This document shows positions 28,586 through 37,252 of a stretch of DNA of 64,000 nucleotides, piece after piece. Each line of letters starts with the position of its first letter. Within the stretch, counting starts at the first letter, position 1. The notes beneath the pieces were generated by a model. It ran no database searches and had not been told where the DNA came from. It saw only the letters and a list, made by a program, of their open reading frames with translations. This DNA comes from Flavobacterium davisii. GTDB lineage: Bacteria; Bacteroidota; Bacteroidia; Flavobacteriales; Flavobacteriaceae. Both the position numbers and the translations under genes were made by a program. The stretch spans positions 682,001 to 746,000 of the forward strand of contig NZ_CP067378.1 of NCBI RefSeq assembly GCF_019565505.1. The letters run 5' to 3'.

Positions 28586-28657
28586 GACTCCGTAGCTCAG
28601 TTGGTAGAGCACATCACTTTTAATGATGGGGTCCTGGTCTGAGCCCCAGCGGGGTCA
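28586..28657 (+). tRNA. tRNA-Lys(UUU), copy 1, irregular T arm
   Basis: The cloverleaf is recognisable: acceptor GACTCCG with CGGGGTC, D arm TAGCTCAGTTGGTAGAGCA, anticodon stem CATCA/TGATG around CTTTTAA (anticodon TTT). The T arm reads CTGGTCTGAGCCCCAG, where the conserved TTCGA of the loop is TCTGA and a stem base is lost. Either this copy is damaged or the sequence is wrong here. Confidence 0.8.
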
Positions 28658-28686
28658 CTAAACAAAACAACATTTCCTAAAGCATT

Positions 28687-28758
28687 GACTCCGTAGCTCA
28701 GTTGGTAGAGCACATCACTTTTAATGATGGGGTCCGGGTTCGAGCCCCAGCGGGGTCA
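28687..28758 (+). tRNA. tRNA-Lys(UUU), copy 2
   Basis: Same body as copy 1 with the regular TTCGAG loop. The T stem reads CCGGG, where CCTGGG is expected, one base short. Confidence 0.9.
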
Positions 28759-28787
28759 CTAAACAAAATAAAATTTATTAAAGCATT

Positions 28788-28861
28788 GACTCCGTAGCTC
28801 AGTTGGTAGAGCACATCACTTTTAATGATGGGGTCCTGGGGTTCGAGCCCCAGCGGGGTCA
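28788..28861 (+). tRNA. tRNA-Lys(UUU), copy 3
   Basis: Same body; the T arm is CCTGGGGTTCGAGCCCCAG, one G longer than copy 4. The spacers before copies 3 and 4 are identical (CTAAACAAAATAAAATTTAT and on), showing tandem duplication. Confidence 0.92.
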
Positions 28862-28890
28862 CTAAACAAAATAAAATTTATTAAAGCATT

Positions 28891-28962
28891 GACTCCGTAG
28901 CTCAGTTGGTAGAGCACATCACTTTTAATGATGGGGTCCTGGGTTCGAGCCCCAGCGGGTCA
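28891..28962 (+). tRNA. tRNA-Lys(UUU), copy 4
   Basis: Same body; the 3' acceptor strand is GCGGGTCA, one G short of the other copies. A terminator hairpin follows directly. Confidence 0.9.
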
Positions 28963-28964
28963 CT

Positions 28965-28990
28965 AAAGCCAAACAAAAGTTTGGCTTTTT
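28965..28990 (+). terminator. Rho-independent terminator inside the tRNA cluster
   Basis: AAAGCCAAAC (28965-28974) pairs perfectly with GTTTGGCTTT (28979-28988), and a T run follows. It would end transcripts after the fourth tRNA-Lys unless read through. Confidence 0.75.
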
Positions 28991-29000
28991 CATTCTCAAC

Positions 29001-29085
29001 GGCCATGTGGAGGAATTGGCAGACTCGCCATCTTGAGGGGGTGGTGTCGTAAGACGTGTGGGTTCGAATCCCATCATGGTCACCA
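29001..29085 (+). tRNA. tRNA-Leu(GAG)
   Basis: Long variable arm (GTGTCGTAAGACGT), anticodon loop TTGAGGG giving GAG, acceptor GGCCATG with CATGGTC, T loop GGTTCGAATCC, and encoded CCA end. It is inserted between tRNA-Lys copies 4 and 5. Confidence 0.93.
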
Positions 29086-29121
29086 TAAAACTAATTTAAG
29101 AAACAAAAATATAATAGTATA

Positions 29122-29194
29122 GACTCCGTAGCTCAGTTGGTAGAGCACATCACTTTTAATGATGGGGTCCGGGGTTCGAGCCCCAGCGGGGTCA
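29122..29194 (+). tRNA. tRNA-Lys(UUU), copy 5
   Basis: Same body as the other copies; the T arm is CCGGGGTTCGAGCCCC. It is followed by a terminator. Confidence 0.92.
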
Positions 29195-29198
29195 CTAA

Positions 29199-29238
29199 AA
29201 AAAGGCTGTTCAAAATATTGTTTAGGACAGCCTTTTTG
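29199..29238 (+). terminator. Rho-independent terminator at the end of the tRNA cluster
   Basis: AAAGGCTGTTC and GGACAGCCTTT form a stem with one G-T pair around a 12-base loop, followed by T's. Confidence 0.85.
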
Positions 29239-29307
29239 TTGCTTTTTTACTCTAAAAATAGTATCTTAGAAAAATCAAGAACAAAAGGGATCAAGAACAA
29301 AATTTAA

Positions 29308-29446
29308 GGATTAAGCAAAAAGATTGAACAATCCGAATAAGAAGAAATCGATATTTCTTACCCCTCTAAACTGACTTCTAAAGGCTTCTATTTTTGCATT
29401 AAAAGATTTAGCAGCTGCATTTGTACTTCTATTATCAAAGTAGTTT
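29308..29446 (-). pseudogene. Transposase C-terminal fragment (ISAon1/ISL3-type)
   Basis: The minus strand reads DNRSTNAAAKSFNAKIEAF then RSQFRGVRNIDFFLFGLFNL and a stop. This is the strongly conserved DDE C-terminus (NRSTNASAESFNAKIK, RGV, FFLFRL) of the ISAon1-type transposase. The remainder of the catalytic domain is absent. Confidence 0.7.
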
Positions 29447-29764
29447 TGAGAATCTACAGCAGTACTATCGATTAATTTCTTTTAAAAAAGACGCAAATTC
29501 TTGCATCATACGTGTCCCTTTAGCCACTAATACCATTTTAACTTAAAACAACTGGACTAAACCCAGATTTCAAGAAAGTATTGTTCTTTGACAAATGAGA
29601 GCTGACTTGTACTTGTCAGCGAAGCCTATGCAAAAAAATGGTGAATTTATCCCCTCTTAAATTTTGGCTGAAATGTAAAAAGGCTTCCATTTGGAAGTCC
29701 TTGAGACAATCAATGATCAAACATCGTGTTATCTCGTATATAATAATTTTAGCTAAGTTAGATA

Positions 29765-29958
29765 GAATTACGCATTAGACCCGAGCGTAGCGAATAGACG
29801 AAGTAAATCTATTCCACTTTATTTTTCTTCAAATTCAAGCACGTACTCAAGTTTTAATCATCAAAATAGTTCACTATTTCTTCTTCTAAAATTTTCCGTG
29901 AGCACTTGAATTTATTCAAAAATTTTGTTTCACAACGAAGTCTAATGCGGAATCTGGG
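29765..29958. repeat. MITE-like repeat, short form, copy 3, nested in the IS remnant
   Basis: CGCATTAGAC (29771-29780) and GTCTAATGCG (29940-29949) are exact inverted ends within longer similar flanks. The core matches the copies at 0.2 and 51.6 kb. Position inside the IS remnant shows that it arrived after, or with, decay of the IS. Confidence 0.65.
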
Positions 29959-30512
29959 TTTAAAAGTAACGTCCTCGATATGTTTTTTTTCATTTTAAAA
30001 ACAACTTGAACAGACGGTTGAGTATATAATTGAAATTATCGTTAGTTCGAGCACGAAGCGCATCAAGAACCAATACTAATTTTTGTTGTTTTTGTAGAGG
30101 TACTATTTTTAAAAAGAAAATTCAAAGTTTAAATTGTATAAATTCCAATCTCTTTTAACTATCTCGTCTGTGTTTTTATCAATCCAACGACGACGTTTTA
30201 TATGCAAATACGCAAACTTTCCTCTTAGTGAAAAATCTTGAATTATTATTTCATCTGTTAAGCCTTTGGAGGCTAACTCTGTGTGATCAAACTCTTTTGG
30301 AGGTTTTGCTTTTTCTTCAAAATAGAGATGTAGTTTTCTTGTGAATTATCAACTGAAATTATTTCAAAATAATCAACTAGAAAATCAGGAAGCACCAATT
30401 TTAAAAGATCTACAGGGATTCATAGTAGTGTTTAATTTTGACAAAGATCTCTTTTTTTGAATATCCTCCCCAACTTTTGTTCTTAGTCTATTAAACCTTA
30501 AATAAACCATCA

Positions 30513-30554
30513 AAAAAAGCGGAATAATTCTTTTATTATTATCCCGCTTTTTGT
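30513..30554 (-). terminator. Rho-independent terminator of recQ
   Basis: AAAAAGCGG-AATAAT and ATTATTAT-CCCGCTTTTT form an imperfect hairpin with an A/T-flanked stem, 22 bp past the recQ stop on the minus strand. Confidence 0.75.
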
Positions 30555-30575
30555 CAAAAATTCGATTTTTTCATA

Positions 30576-32771
30576 TTAATTAGCCACTTCACTAATAAAT
30601 TTAATTCGCATAAGTCGCAATTCTTCCGTATCATAATCTCCGTCAAATTCATCTAAAGCATCTTGAATTTTATCCGACTCAGAATCCATAAAATAATCAT
30701 GAATTTCTTGTTGTTGATCTTCATCTAAAATTTCATCAACCCAATAATTTATATTTAATTTGGTTCCTGAATACACTATTTGCTCCATTTCTTTTAGTAG
30801 AGCATCCATATCCAAACCTTTTGCTTTTGCAATATCATCTAAAGGTAACTTTCGATCTATATTTTGAATGATATAAAGCTTTAATCCTGAATTAGCTCCT
30901 GTAGATTTAACAACTAAATCATCAGGTCGCATAATATCATGTTCTTCAACATACTTTGAAATAAGATCTACAAATGCTTTTCCATATTTTTTTGCTTTTC
31001 CCTCTCCTACTCCTTGAATGTTACTTAATTCAGCTATAGTGATAGGATATTTCAAGGCCATATCTTCTAATGAAAATTCTTGAAAAACAACATAAGGAGG
31101 CACACCTTCTTTTTTACCTACTTTTTTACGTAAATCAACCAGCATAGCCATTAAAACCTCATCTGTGGTTCCTGATGACTTAGCAGCTGCTATAACTGTA
31201 TCATCTTCATTATCATAAAATTCATGATCTTCTGTCATCATGAAAGATATTGGTGTCTTCAGAAAATCGTATCCTTTATCAGTCATTTTTAAAACACCAT
31301 AACTTTCAATATCTTTACGCATAAAGCCGTCAACCATTACTTGACGAATTAATGCCATCCAATATTTTTCATCTTGATCTTTTCCTATACCAAAAAATGG
31401 CTGGGCATCTGTCTTATGTGCTTTAATAACGGCATTTACTTTCCCTATTAATGCTAAAATAATCTCTTTTGCTTTATATATTTCTTTTGTATCACGAATA
31501 GCTTCTAATAGTTTTATTACATTATCCTTAGCTTCTGTTTTCTTTTTAGGATTACGCATATTATCATCCATATCTCCACCATCTCCTGTTTCGCTATCAA
31601 ACGCTTCTCCAAAATAATGTAATAAAAATTTACGACGAGACATAGACGTTTCTGCATAAGAAACTACTTCTTGTAGCAAAGCAAAACCTACCTCTTGTTC
31701 AGCTACTGGTTTTCCTGCCATAAATTTTTCTAATTTCTCTACATCTTTATATGAATAGTAAGCTAAACAATGTCCTTCTCCTCCATCACGTCCTGCTCTT
31801 CCTGTTTCTTGATAATAACTTTCTAAGGATTTTGGTATATCATGATGAATTACAAATCGGACATCAGGCTTATCAATACCCATACCAAATGCAATAGTAG
31901 CTACCACTACATCTACCTCTTCCATAAGGAACATATCTTGGTGTTTAGCTCTTGTTTTAGCATCAAGACCTGCGTGATACGGTACAGCCGAAATGCCATT
32001 CACTTTTAAAACTTCAGCTATATCTTCTACTTTTTTACGTGAAAGACAATAAATAACTCCAGACTTTCCTTTATGTTGTTTTATAAAACGAATGATATCT
32101 CCTTCTACATTCTTGGTTTTTGTTCGTACCTCATAAAATAAATTAGGACGATTAAATGATGCTTTGAATACATTAGCATCAGACATATCTAAATTTTTAA
32201 GAATGTCTTCTTGAACTTTTGGGGTGGCGGTTGCTGTTAGTCCTATGATTGGAATATCTCCCAAAGCCCTAATTATATTTCTTAAGTTTCGATATTCAGG
32301 TCTAAAATCATGTCCCCATTCCGAAATACAATGCGCTTCATCAATGGCAACGAAAGAAATCTTATGCTCCTTTAAAAAATCAATATACTCTTCTTTTGTT
32401 AAAGATTCAGGAGCTACATACAACAATTTAGTTAAACCAGATGCTATATCCTTTTTAACTTGATTAATTTCGGTCTTGTTTAATGAAGAATTAAGAACAT
32501 GCGCTATAGCATCCCCAGAGCCTAAACTTCTAAGGGCATCTACTTGATTTTTCATCAAGGCAATAAGAGGCGAAACAACAATAGCTACCCCTTCTTGGAT
32601 TAGTGCAGGTAACTGATAACATAACGATTTTCCGCCACCTGTAGGCATAATAACAAAAGTATTTTCTCCAGATACAATACTTCTTACTACTTGTTCTTGT
32701 AAACCTTTAAACTGGTTAAATCCGAAATACTTTTTTAATTCTTTGTGTAAATCAATTGGGTGAGAACTCAT
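30576..32771 (-). CDS. recQ: ATP-dependent DNA helicase RecQ
   Basis: The product is 731 residues, uninterrupted. It unwinds DNA 3'-5' in recombination and fork repair. Motif 0 is FGFNQFKGLQEQVV, Walker A MPTGGGKSLCYQ, motif II AIDEAHCISEWGHDF, the aromatic-rich loop follows it, motif III GLTATATP, motif VI QETGRAGRDG. The RQC zinc-binding region follows (residues about 350-500), and an HRDC-like domain near 540-620 (FSLEDMALKYPITIAELSNIQGVGEGKAKKYG). The acidic C-terminal extension is usual in flavobacterial RecQ. Confidence 0.96.
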   Translation of the reverse strand: MSSHPIDLHKELKKYFGFNQFKGLQEQVVRSIVSGENTFVIMPTGGGKSLCYQLPALIQEGVAIVVSPLIALMKNQVDALRSLGSGDAIAHVLNSSLNKTEINQVKKDIASGLTKLLYVAPESLTKEEYIDFLKEHKISFVAIDEAHCISEWGHDFRPEYRNLRNIIRALGDIPIIGLTATATPKVQEDILKNLDMSDANVFKASFNRPNLFYEVRTKTKNVEGDIIRFIKQHKGKSGVIYCLSRKKVEDIAEVLKVNGISAVPYHAGLDAKTRAKHQDMFLMEEVDVVVATIAFGMGIDKPDVRFVIHHDIPKSLESYYQETGRAGRDGGEGHCLAYYSYKDVEKLEKFMAGKPVAEQEVGFALLQEVVSYAETSMSRRKFLLHYFGEAFDSETGDGGDMDDNMRNPKKKTEAKDNVIKLLEAIRDTKEIYKAKEIILALIGKVNAVIKAHKTDAQPFFGIGKDQDEKYWMALIRQVMVDGFMRKDIESYGVLKMTDKGYDFLKTPISFMMTEDHEFYDNEDDTVIAAAKSSGTTDEVLMAMLVDLRKKVGKKEGVPPYVVFQEFSLEDMALKYPITIAELSNIQGVGEGKAKKYGKAFVDLISKYVEEHDIMRPDDLVVKSTGANSGLKLYIIQNIDRKLPLDDIAKAKGLDMDALLKEMEQIVYSGTKLNINYWVDEILDEDQQQEIHDYFMDSESDKIQDALDEFDGDYDTEELRLMRIKFISEVAN

Positions 32772-32939
32772 TCTTCAACTATTTTCTATTGACAAATTAA
32801 TGAAATGATGAAAATCAAACAGCTTTTATACTATCCCCAACTAGTAAAAAAAAATGTGTTTGGTATATTTTTGGGAAATTTTAAACAAAATTAATAAAAT
32901 TTCAGTCAAATAAAAAATTCTTTCAACTAGGTATTTTTA

Positions 32940-32947
32940 TAAATTTG
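32940..32947 (+). promoter_or_regulatory. Promoter -7 box of kpsF-tatC
   Basis: TAAATTTG fits TAnnTTTG. It overlaps the first possible start codon of the following frame (TTG at 32945), which must therefore lie upstream of the transcript. Confidence 0.55.
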
Positions 32948-33007
32948 CACTTACATAAAGATACAAAATTCTTTATCATTATACAAATTTTAAAAAAGAC
33001 TCTTGTT

Positions 33008-33971
33008 TTGATTACTAAAGATTCCATTCTTGCCACCGCTAAAGCCTCTTTATTAGAACAAAGCGAAGCTATAGCAAACTTAGTAAATTATTTAACAGCT
33101 GATTTTGCTCAAGCAGTAGAACTTATATATAACGCCAAAGGTAGACTAATTGTTACAGGAATAGGAAAGAGTGCCATTATTGCCCAAAAAATGGTGGCTA
33201 CTTTTAATTCAACAGGAACCCCTTCTATGTTTTTGCATGCTTCTGAGGCTATTCATGGAGATCTAGGAATGGTACAAGATGGTGATGTAATTATTTGCAT
33301 ATCAAAAAGTGGTAATAGTCCTGAAATAAAAGTATTAGTTCCTTTATTAAAACGATTTGGTAATCAATTAATAGGAATGACTGCTAATCTTCATTCTTTT
33401 TAGGCAAAGAATCAGACTTTGTTTTGCATGCGTATGTAACTAAAGAATCGTGTCCTAATAATTTAGCTCCTACTAATAGTACGACTGCTCAATTGGTATT
33501 AGGAGATGCTTTGGCTATTTGTTTGATGAAAAAAGAAATTTTAAAAGTGAAGATTTTGCTAAATATCATCCTGGTGGAGCATTAGGCAAAAAGCTTTTGC
33601 TACGAGTTTCTGACTTATTAGATAAAAACCATAAACCACAGGTTTCCTCTAATTCTCCAATAAAGGATGTAATTATTGAAATATCAGAAAAAAGACTTGG
33701 TGTAACAGCTGTAATAGAAAACAAGCAACTCATTGGGATTATTACAGATGGAGACATTAGAAGGATGCTTAATACTACTGAAACTATATCAGGATTAAAA
33801 GCAAAGGATATTATGACAAAGACACCTAAAACAATTGCTTTGAATGCTATGGTTATAGATGCTTTTCACACTATGGAAGACTTTTCGATTACTCAACTAG
33901 TTGTTGAAGAAGAAGGAAATTATGTAGGCATATTACATATACACGATATTTTAAAAGAAGGAATTATATAA
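33008..33971 (+). CDS. kdsD: KpsF/GutQ-type arabinose-5-phosphate isomerase (two frameshifts)
   Basis: The restored product is 321 residues. It interconverts ribulose-5-P and arabinose-5-P, the first step to Kdo for lipopolysaccharide. The SIS domain comes first (GRLIVTGIGKSAIIAQKMVATFNSTGTPSMFLHASEAIHGDLGM, in part; ISKSGNSPEIK), then two CBS domains (SEKRLGVTAVIEN, GIITDGDIRRML, DIMTKTPKTI). Start is probably TTG at 33008 (then ITKDSILATA), because earlier codons overlap the promoter. Missing bases: T near 33402 and A near 33524. tatC begins at the next base after the stop. Confidence 0.92.
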
Positions 33972-34789
33972 ATGGCAAAGAAAAATTTATCAGAAATGTC
34001 TTTTTTAGACCATCTAGAAGAACTAAGATGGTTACTCATAAGAAGTACTATTGCAATTGTTATATTAGCCATTGTGGTCTTCTTTTTGCTGATTTTATAT
34101 TTGATGAAGTAATTTTTGGCCCCACACGAGTAGAATTTATAACATATCGCTTTTTTTGCGATGCCTCTCATTACCTTGGTTTTGCGGATACTATTTGTAT
34201 TGAAGAGCTTCCTTTTACTATACAAAATACAAGTATGGAAGGACAGGTAAATGTATTTATATGGATGTGTATTACTGCTGGTTTTATACTTGGATTTCCT
34301 TATATCTTATGGGAACTATGGCGTTTTATAAGCCCTGCACTCTATGAAAATGAAAAAAAATATGCTAAAGTATTTATTATTTCAGCATCTATCCTTTTCT
34401 TTACAGGTGTTTTATTTGGCTACTATGTAATTGTTCCTATGTCCGTAAACTTTTTAGCTTCCTTTTCTATCAGTAGTGTAGTTAAAAACGATATTGATTT
34501 AAATTCCTATATAGGAATGGTTAAAACATCTGTACTTGCTGGTGGTATTTTTTTTGAAATGCCAATTATCATTTACTTATTAACTAAACTAGGGCTTATA
34601 AAACCTAGTTTTTTACAAAATACTCGAAAATATGCTATCGTAATTGTATTAATTATAGCCGCTATTGTTACTCCTCCTGATGTGGTAAGTCAAGTAACCG
34701 TAGCAGTTCCTATGCTCTTAATATATGAAATGAGCATTATTATTTCTAGAATTGTATACAAAAACCAATTAAAAGAACAAAATGACTGA
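33972..34789 (+). CDS. tatC: Twin-arginine translocase subunit TatC (one frameshift)
   Basis: The restored product is 272 residues. TatC is the receptor of the Tat exporter for folded proteins in the inner membrane. The N-terminal MSFLDHLEELRW is the signature that recognises the twin-arginine signal. Helices follow, with the block FGYYVIVPMSVNFL and the conserved ATP-independent core FFEMPIIIYLL and TPPDVVSQ. It has an insertion of about 40 residues between helices 1 and 2 (GPTRVEFITYRFFCDASHYLG), usual for Bacteroidota. One T is missing near 34082. It overlaps the next gene by 8 bases. Confidence 0.94.
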
Positions 34790-35126
34790 TTTAGTAAAAG
34801 ATTTTAACGATTATCGTTCTAAGATGAACGAAAAAATATTAGGCGATGACAATAAAGTTATTAAACGAATTTTTAACCTAGACACGAATACTTATACGGA
34901 AGGTGCTTTAGATATAAAAACAAAGGAGCTCATGGGACTTGTTGCATCAGCTGTTTTACGTTGTGATGATTGCATTAAATATCACCTAGAAACGTGTTAC
35001 AAATTAGGAATTAACAAAGCTGAAATGATGGAAGCAATGAGTGTTGCTACCCTAGTCGGAGGCACTATTGTAATTCCTCATTTGAGAAGAGCTTACGAGT
35101 TTTGGGAAGCACTTGAAAATAATTAA
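34782..35126 (+). CDS. Carboxymuconolactone decarboxylase family protein (AhpD-like)
   Basis: The product is 114 residues with the CMD core: KELMGLVASAVLRCDDCIKYHLETCYKLGINKAEMMEAM in part. The C-x-x-C motif (RCDDC) followed by H is that of AhpD-type alkylhydroperoxidases, which use the cysteine pair to remove peroxides. Start overlaps the end of tatC (8 bases), so it is co-translated with it. Confidence 0.85.
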   Translation: MTDLVKDFNDYRSKMNEKILGDDNKVIKRIFNLDTNTYTEGALDIKTKELMGLVASAVLRCDDCIKYHLETCYKLGINKAEMMEAMSVATLVGGTIVIPHLRRAYEFWEALENN

Positions 35127-35286
35127 TTAATTTTAAAATTAATCATTTTGAAAATTTGAAATTGTAATTTTATACTAATTCGTTTATTTCATTGATTAAT
35201 TTTAACTTTATTTGTCAAGTTGGATTTAAAAATGATTTTGAATAATTAATTCACTTTCAAATTTTTCAGATTTTCAAATTTAAAAC
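35127..35286. other. AT-only intergenic region with inverted repeats
   Basis: The gap is nearly pure A/T. ATTTTGAAAATTTGAAATT near 35145 and TTTCAAATTTTTCAGATTTTCAAAT near 35259 are largely complementary and could fold over the whole gap, or end the tatC transcript. No promoter box stands out. Confidence 0.35.
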
Positions 35287-36027
35287 ATGATATTAAGAGC
35301 AGATAATTTAATCAAAACATATAAAAAGAGATCCGTAGTAAAAGGGATATCTGTTGAAGTTAATCAAGGGGAAATAGTGGGACTTTTAGGTCCAAATGGG
35401 GCTGGCAAAACAACTTCTTTTTATATGATAGTAGGCTTGGTAAAACCTAATTCTGGTAATATTTACTTAGACAACATGAACATTACCAACTTTCCTATGT
35501 ACAAAAGAGCCCAAAATGGCATTGGTTATCTTGCTCAGGAAGCTTCTGTTTTTAGAAAAATGAGTATTGAAGACAATATTATGAGTGTCTTACAGCTAAC
35601 AAATTTAACTAAAGAACAGCAGGAAGAAAAAATGGAAGCTCTTATTGATGAATTTTCATTAAATCATATTCGTACAAATCGTGGTGATCTGCTTTCGGGT
35701 GGTGAGCGTCGTCGTACAGAAATAGCCCGATGTTTGGCCACTGACCCTAAATTTATTTTATTGGACGAACCTTTTGCTGGTGTTGACCCTGTAGCAGTTG
35801 AAGATATTCAACGTATTGTAGCTAAACTTAAAAACAAAAATATTGGCATTTTAATTACAGATCATAACGTACAAGAAACACTTGCTATTACAGACAAAAC
35901 TTATCTAATGTTTGAAGGAGGTATTCTAAAAGCAGGAGTTCCTGAAGAATTGGTGGAAGATGAAATGGTACGTCGTGTGTATTTAGGACAAAACTTCGAG
36001 TTAAGAAGGAAAAAATTAGAGTTTTAG
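35287..36027 (+). CDS. lptB: LPS export ABC transporter ATP-binding protein
   Basis: The product is 246 residues, uninterrupted. LptB powers LptFG in moving lipopolysaccharide from the inner membrane. Walker A is GPNGAGKTT, the Q loop lies in GYLAQEASVFRKMS, the ABC signature is LSGGERRRTEIARCL, Walker B is FILLDEPFAGVDP, and the switch His lies in LITDHNV. GYLAQEASVFRKM and the C-terminal LGQNFEL are close to the LptB consensus. Together with kdsD it makes this stretch LPS-related. Confidence 0.95.
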   Translation: MILRADNLIKTYKKRSVVKGISVEVNQGEIVGLLGPNGAGKTTSFYMIVGLVKPNSGNIYLDNMNITNFPMYKRAQNGIGYLAQEASVFRKMSIEDNIMSVLQLTNLTKEQQEEKMEALIDEFSLNHIRTNRGDLLSGGERRRTEIARCLATDPKFILLDEPFAGVDPVAVEDIQRIVAKLKNKNIGILITDHNVQETLAITDKTYLMFEGGILKAGVPEELVEDEMVRRVYLGQNFELRRKKLEF

Positions 36028-36065
36028 TTTTTTTACTTACTCTGGTTAATATTTCTTTTAATAAA

Positions 36066-36106
36066 TTTCTTGTTGGTTACATAGGAGTTCTAAAACCAAC
36101 AAGAAA
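36066..36106. other. Perfect hairpin downstream of lptB
   Basis: TTTCTTGTTGGTT (36066-36078) and AACCAACAAGAAA (36094-36106) are exactly complementary over 13 bp with a 15-base loop. There is no T run after it, so it may be an atypical terminator between convergent lptB and apbE. The rest of the 36028-36262 gap shows nothing else. Confidence 0.55.
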
Positions 36107-36262
36107 TAAAATTGCACCAATTTAAAAAGGTTTTTCTTTTTTGGAACTCTTCAATATTCAGGATTCAAATTAGATGATTAAATTCATTGCTTGCTAAGCA
36201 TTTTAATCTAAAAAATCTTCATTATTTTTATCTTCAACATAAATCCATTATCATTGATCACA

Positions 36263-37252
36263 CTACTTACTGTACATTTTTTTAAAATTTTTAGACTTAA
36301 TAATCTTTCCTTTATCAGTTACTAATAAACAAGAATAGTCTGGATAATTAGCCAATAATTTCATTCCTTTTTGTATACCTAAAACCATGATTGAAGTACT
36401 AAACCCATTAGCTATCTCTGCACTAGGTCCCAAAATGGTTACACTACAAATTCCTTGGCATGGATAACCTGTTTTGGGATTTATAATATGAGAATAGCGT
36501 TTTCCTTCTATTTCAGCATATTTTTCATAATTTCCCGAAGTGGTTACAGCATACCTTCCTAACTTAACTACATCTATAAACTCTTCTTTATCAAAAGGAT
36601 TGGTAATTCCTATTTTCCATAAATTCCCGTTAACTTGTTCCCCAAAAGTAGTTAAATCACCCGATGCGTTTATAATTCCTCCTTTAACTCCTTTTGCTTC
36701 TAAGATACTACGTACTTGATCTGCTGCATAACCTTTTCCTATAGATCCAAAACCTATTTTCATTCCTTTTTCTTTTAAAAAGATTGTGGAAGCTATTGTA
36801 TCTATTAGGATCTTTTGATAATCAACTTTTTCTATTGATTTTTTTATATTCACTTCTTCAGGCATGGTCGTCATTGATCCATCAAATTTCCAAATTTTAT
36901 CCATTGCTACTATACTAATATCAAAAGCTCCTTCTGTTATTTTAGAAAAAAATAATCCTGATTTTGTAAGTCGTATAACTTCTTGATCTACTTTTATAGC
37001 TTGTACACCTGCATTCTGATTAACTTGTGAAATTTGTGTAGTAGATTTCCATTCTGATATTAAATTTTCTATACGATTAATTTCTGTTATAGCTTCCTCA
37101 ATTCTTTGTTCCGCAAGAATGGTATCTTTTTCGACTATGGTTATATCAAATCGACTTCCCATAAGTGTAACGGCTCGATGACGTTGTACTTGCGCTTGTA
37201 ATAAAAAAGAACAAAAGAGGGTTAGTATCGTTATTTTTTTCATCAATAGCAA
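36263..37252 (-). CDS. apbE: FAD:protein FMN transferase (ApbE family)
   Basis: The product is 329 residues, uninterrupted. ApbE moves FMN from FAD onto Thr or Ser of exported proteins. The signal peptide is MKKITILTLFCSFLLQAQ (from Met4). Family motifs are LMGSRFDITIV, the flavin-site block GFGSIGKGYAAD, GGIINASGDLTTFG, AVTTSGNYEKY, the metal-site HIINPKTGYP, and ANGFSTSIMVLG where the usual Asp-Ala-Leu-Ser-Thr has become N-G-F-S-T. The start overlaps the end of the reductase gene by 10 bases, so the two are co-translated. A likely acceptor, the DUF2271 protein, is encoded in the same run. Confidence 0.93.
   Translation of the reverse strand: MLLMKKITILTLFCSFLLQAQVQRHRAVTLMGSRFDITIVEKDTILAEQRIEEAITEINRIENLISEWKSTTQISQVNQNAGVQAIKVDQEVIRLTKSGLFFSKITEGAFDISIVAMDKIWKFDGSMTTMPEEVNIKKSIEKVDYQKILIDTIASTIFLKEKGMKIGFGSIGKGYAADQVRSILEAKGVKGGIINASGDLTTFGEQVNGNLWKIGITNPFDKEEFIDVVKLGRYAVTTSGNYEKYAEIEGKRYSHIINPKTGYPCQGICSVTILGPSAEIANGFSTSIMVLGIQKGMKLLANYPDYSCLLVTDKGKIIKSKNFKKMYSK

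Larger units (their letters stand above)
29277..30484 (-). mobile_element. Decayed ISAon1-like (ISL3-type) insertion sequence
   Basis: AAGAACAAAAG (29277-29287) and CTTTTGTTCTT (30474-30484) are complementary and may be the terminal repeats, giving a 1.2-kb remnant. On the minus strand, pieces of both proteins of this IS type are readable. Near 30400-30130 lies the N-terminal-region protein (PVDLLKLVLPDFLVDYFEI, ASKGLTDEIIIQDFSLRGKF, RRRWIDK). Near 29540-29470 lies its probable end (KGTRMMQEFASFLKEINR). Near 29440-29310 lies the transposase C-terminus. The central transposase part is lost and a MITE-like repeat sits inside. Not capable of moving. Confidence 0.7.

Noticed and set aside
28472..28612. 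47-codon upstream extension of aroK
   Set aside because: It would overlap the promoter and first tRNA-Lys, and shikimate kinases start at the MSKIVLVG equivalent.
28586..29194. A CRISPR-like array (repeats of about 75 bp with short spacers)
   Set aside because: The repeats are tRNA-Lys genes with full cloverleafs, and the spacers are partly identical. I saw no CRISPR array or cas gene anywhere.
29500..30500. A phage or integrative element beside the tRNA cluster
   Set aside because: No integrase or direct repeat of a tRNA end is seen; the only mobile remains are ISAon1-like pieces and the small repeat.
32945..33007. TTG at 32945 as kdsD start
   Set aside because: It overlaps the TAAATTTG promoter box and adds residues not found in the family; TTG at 33008 fits better.
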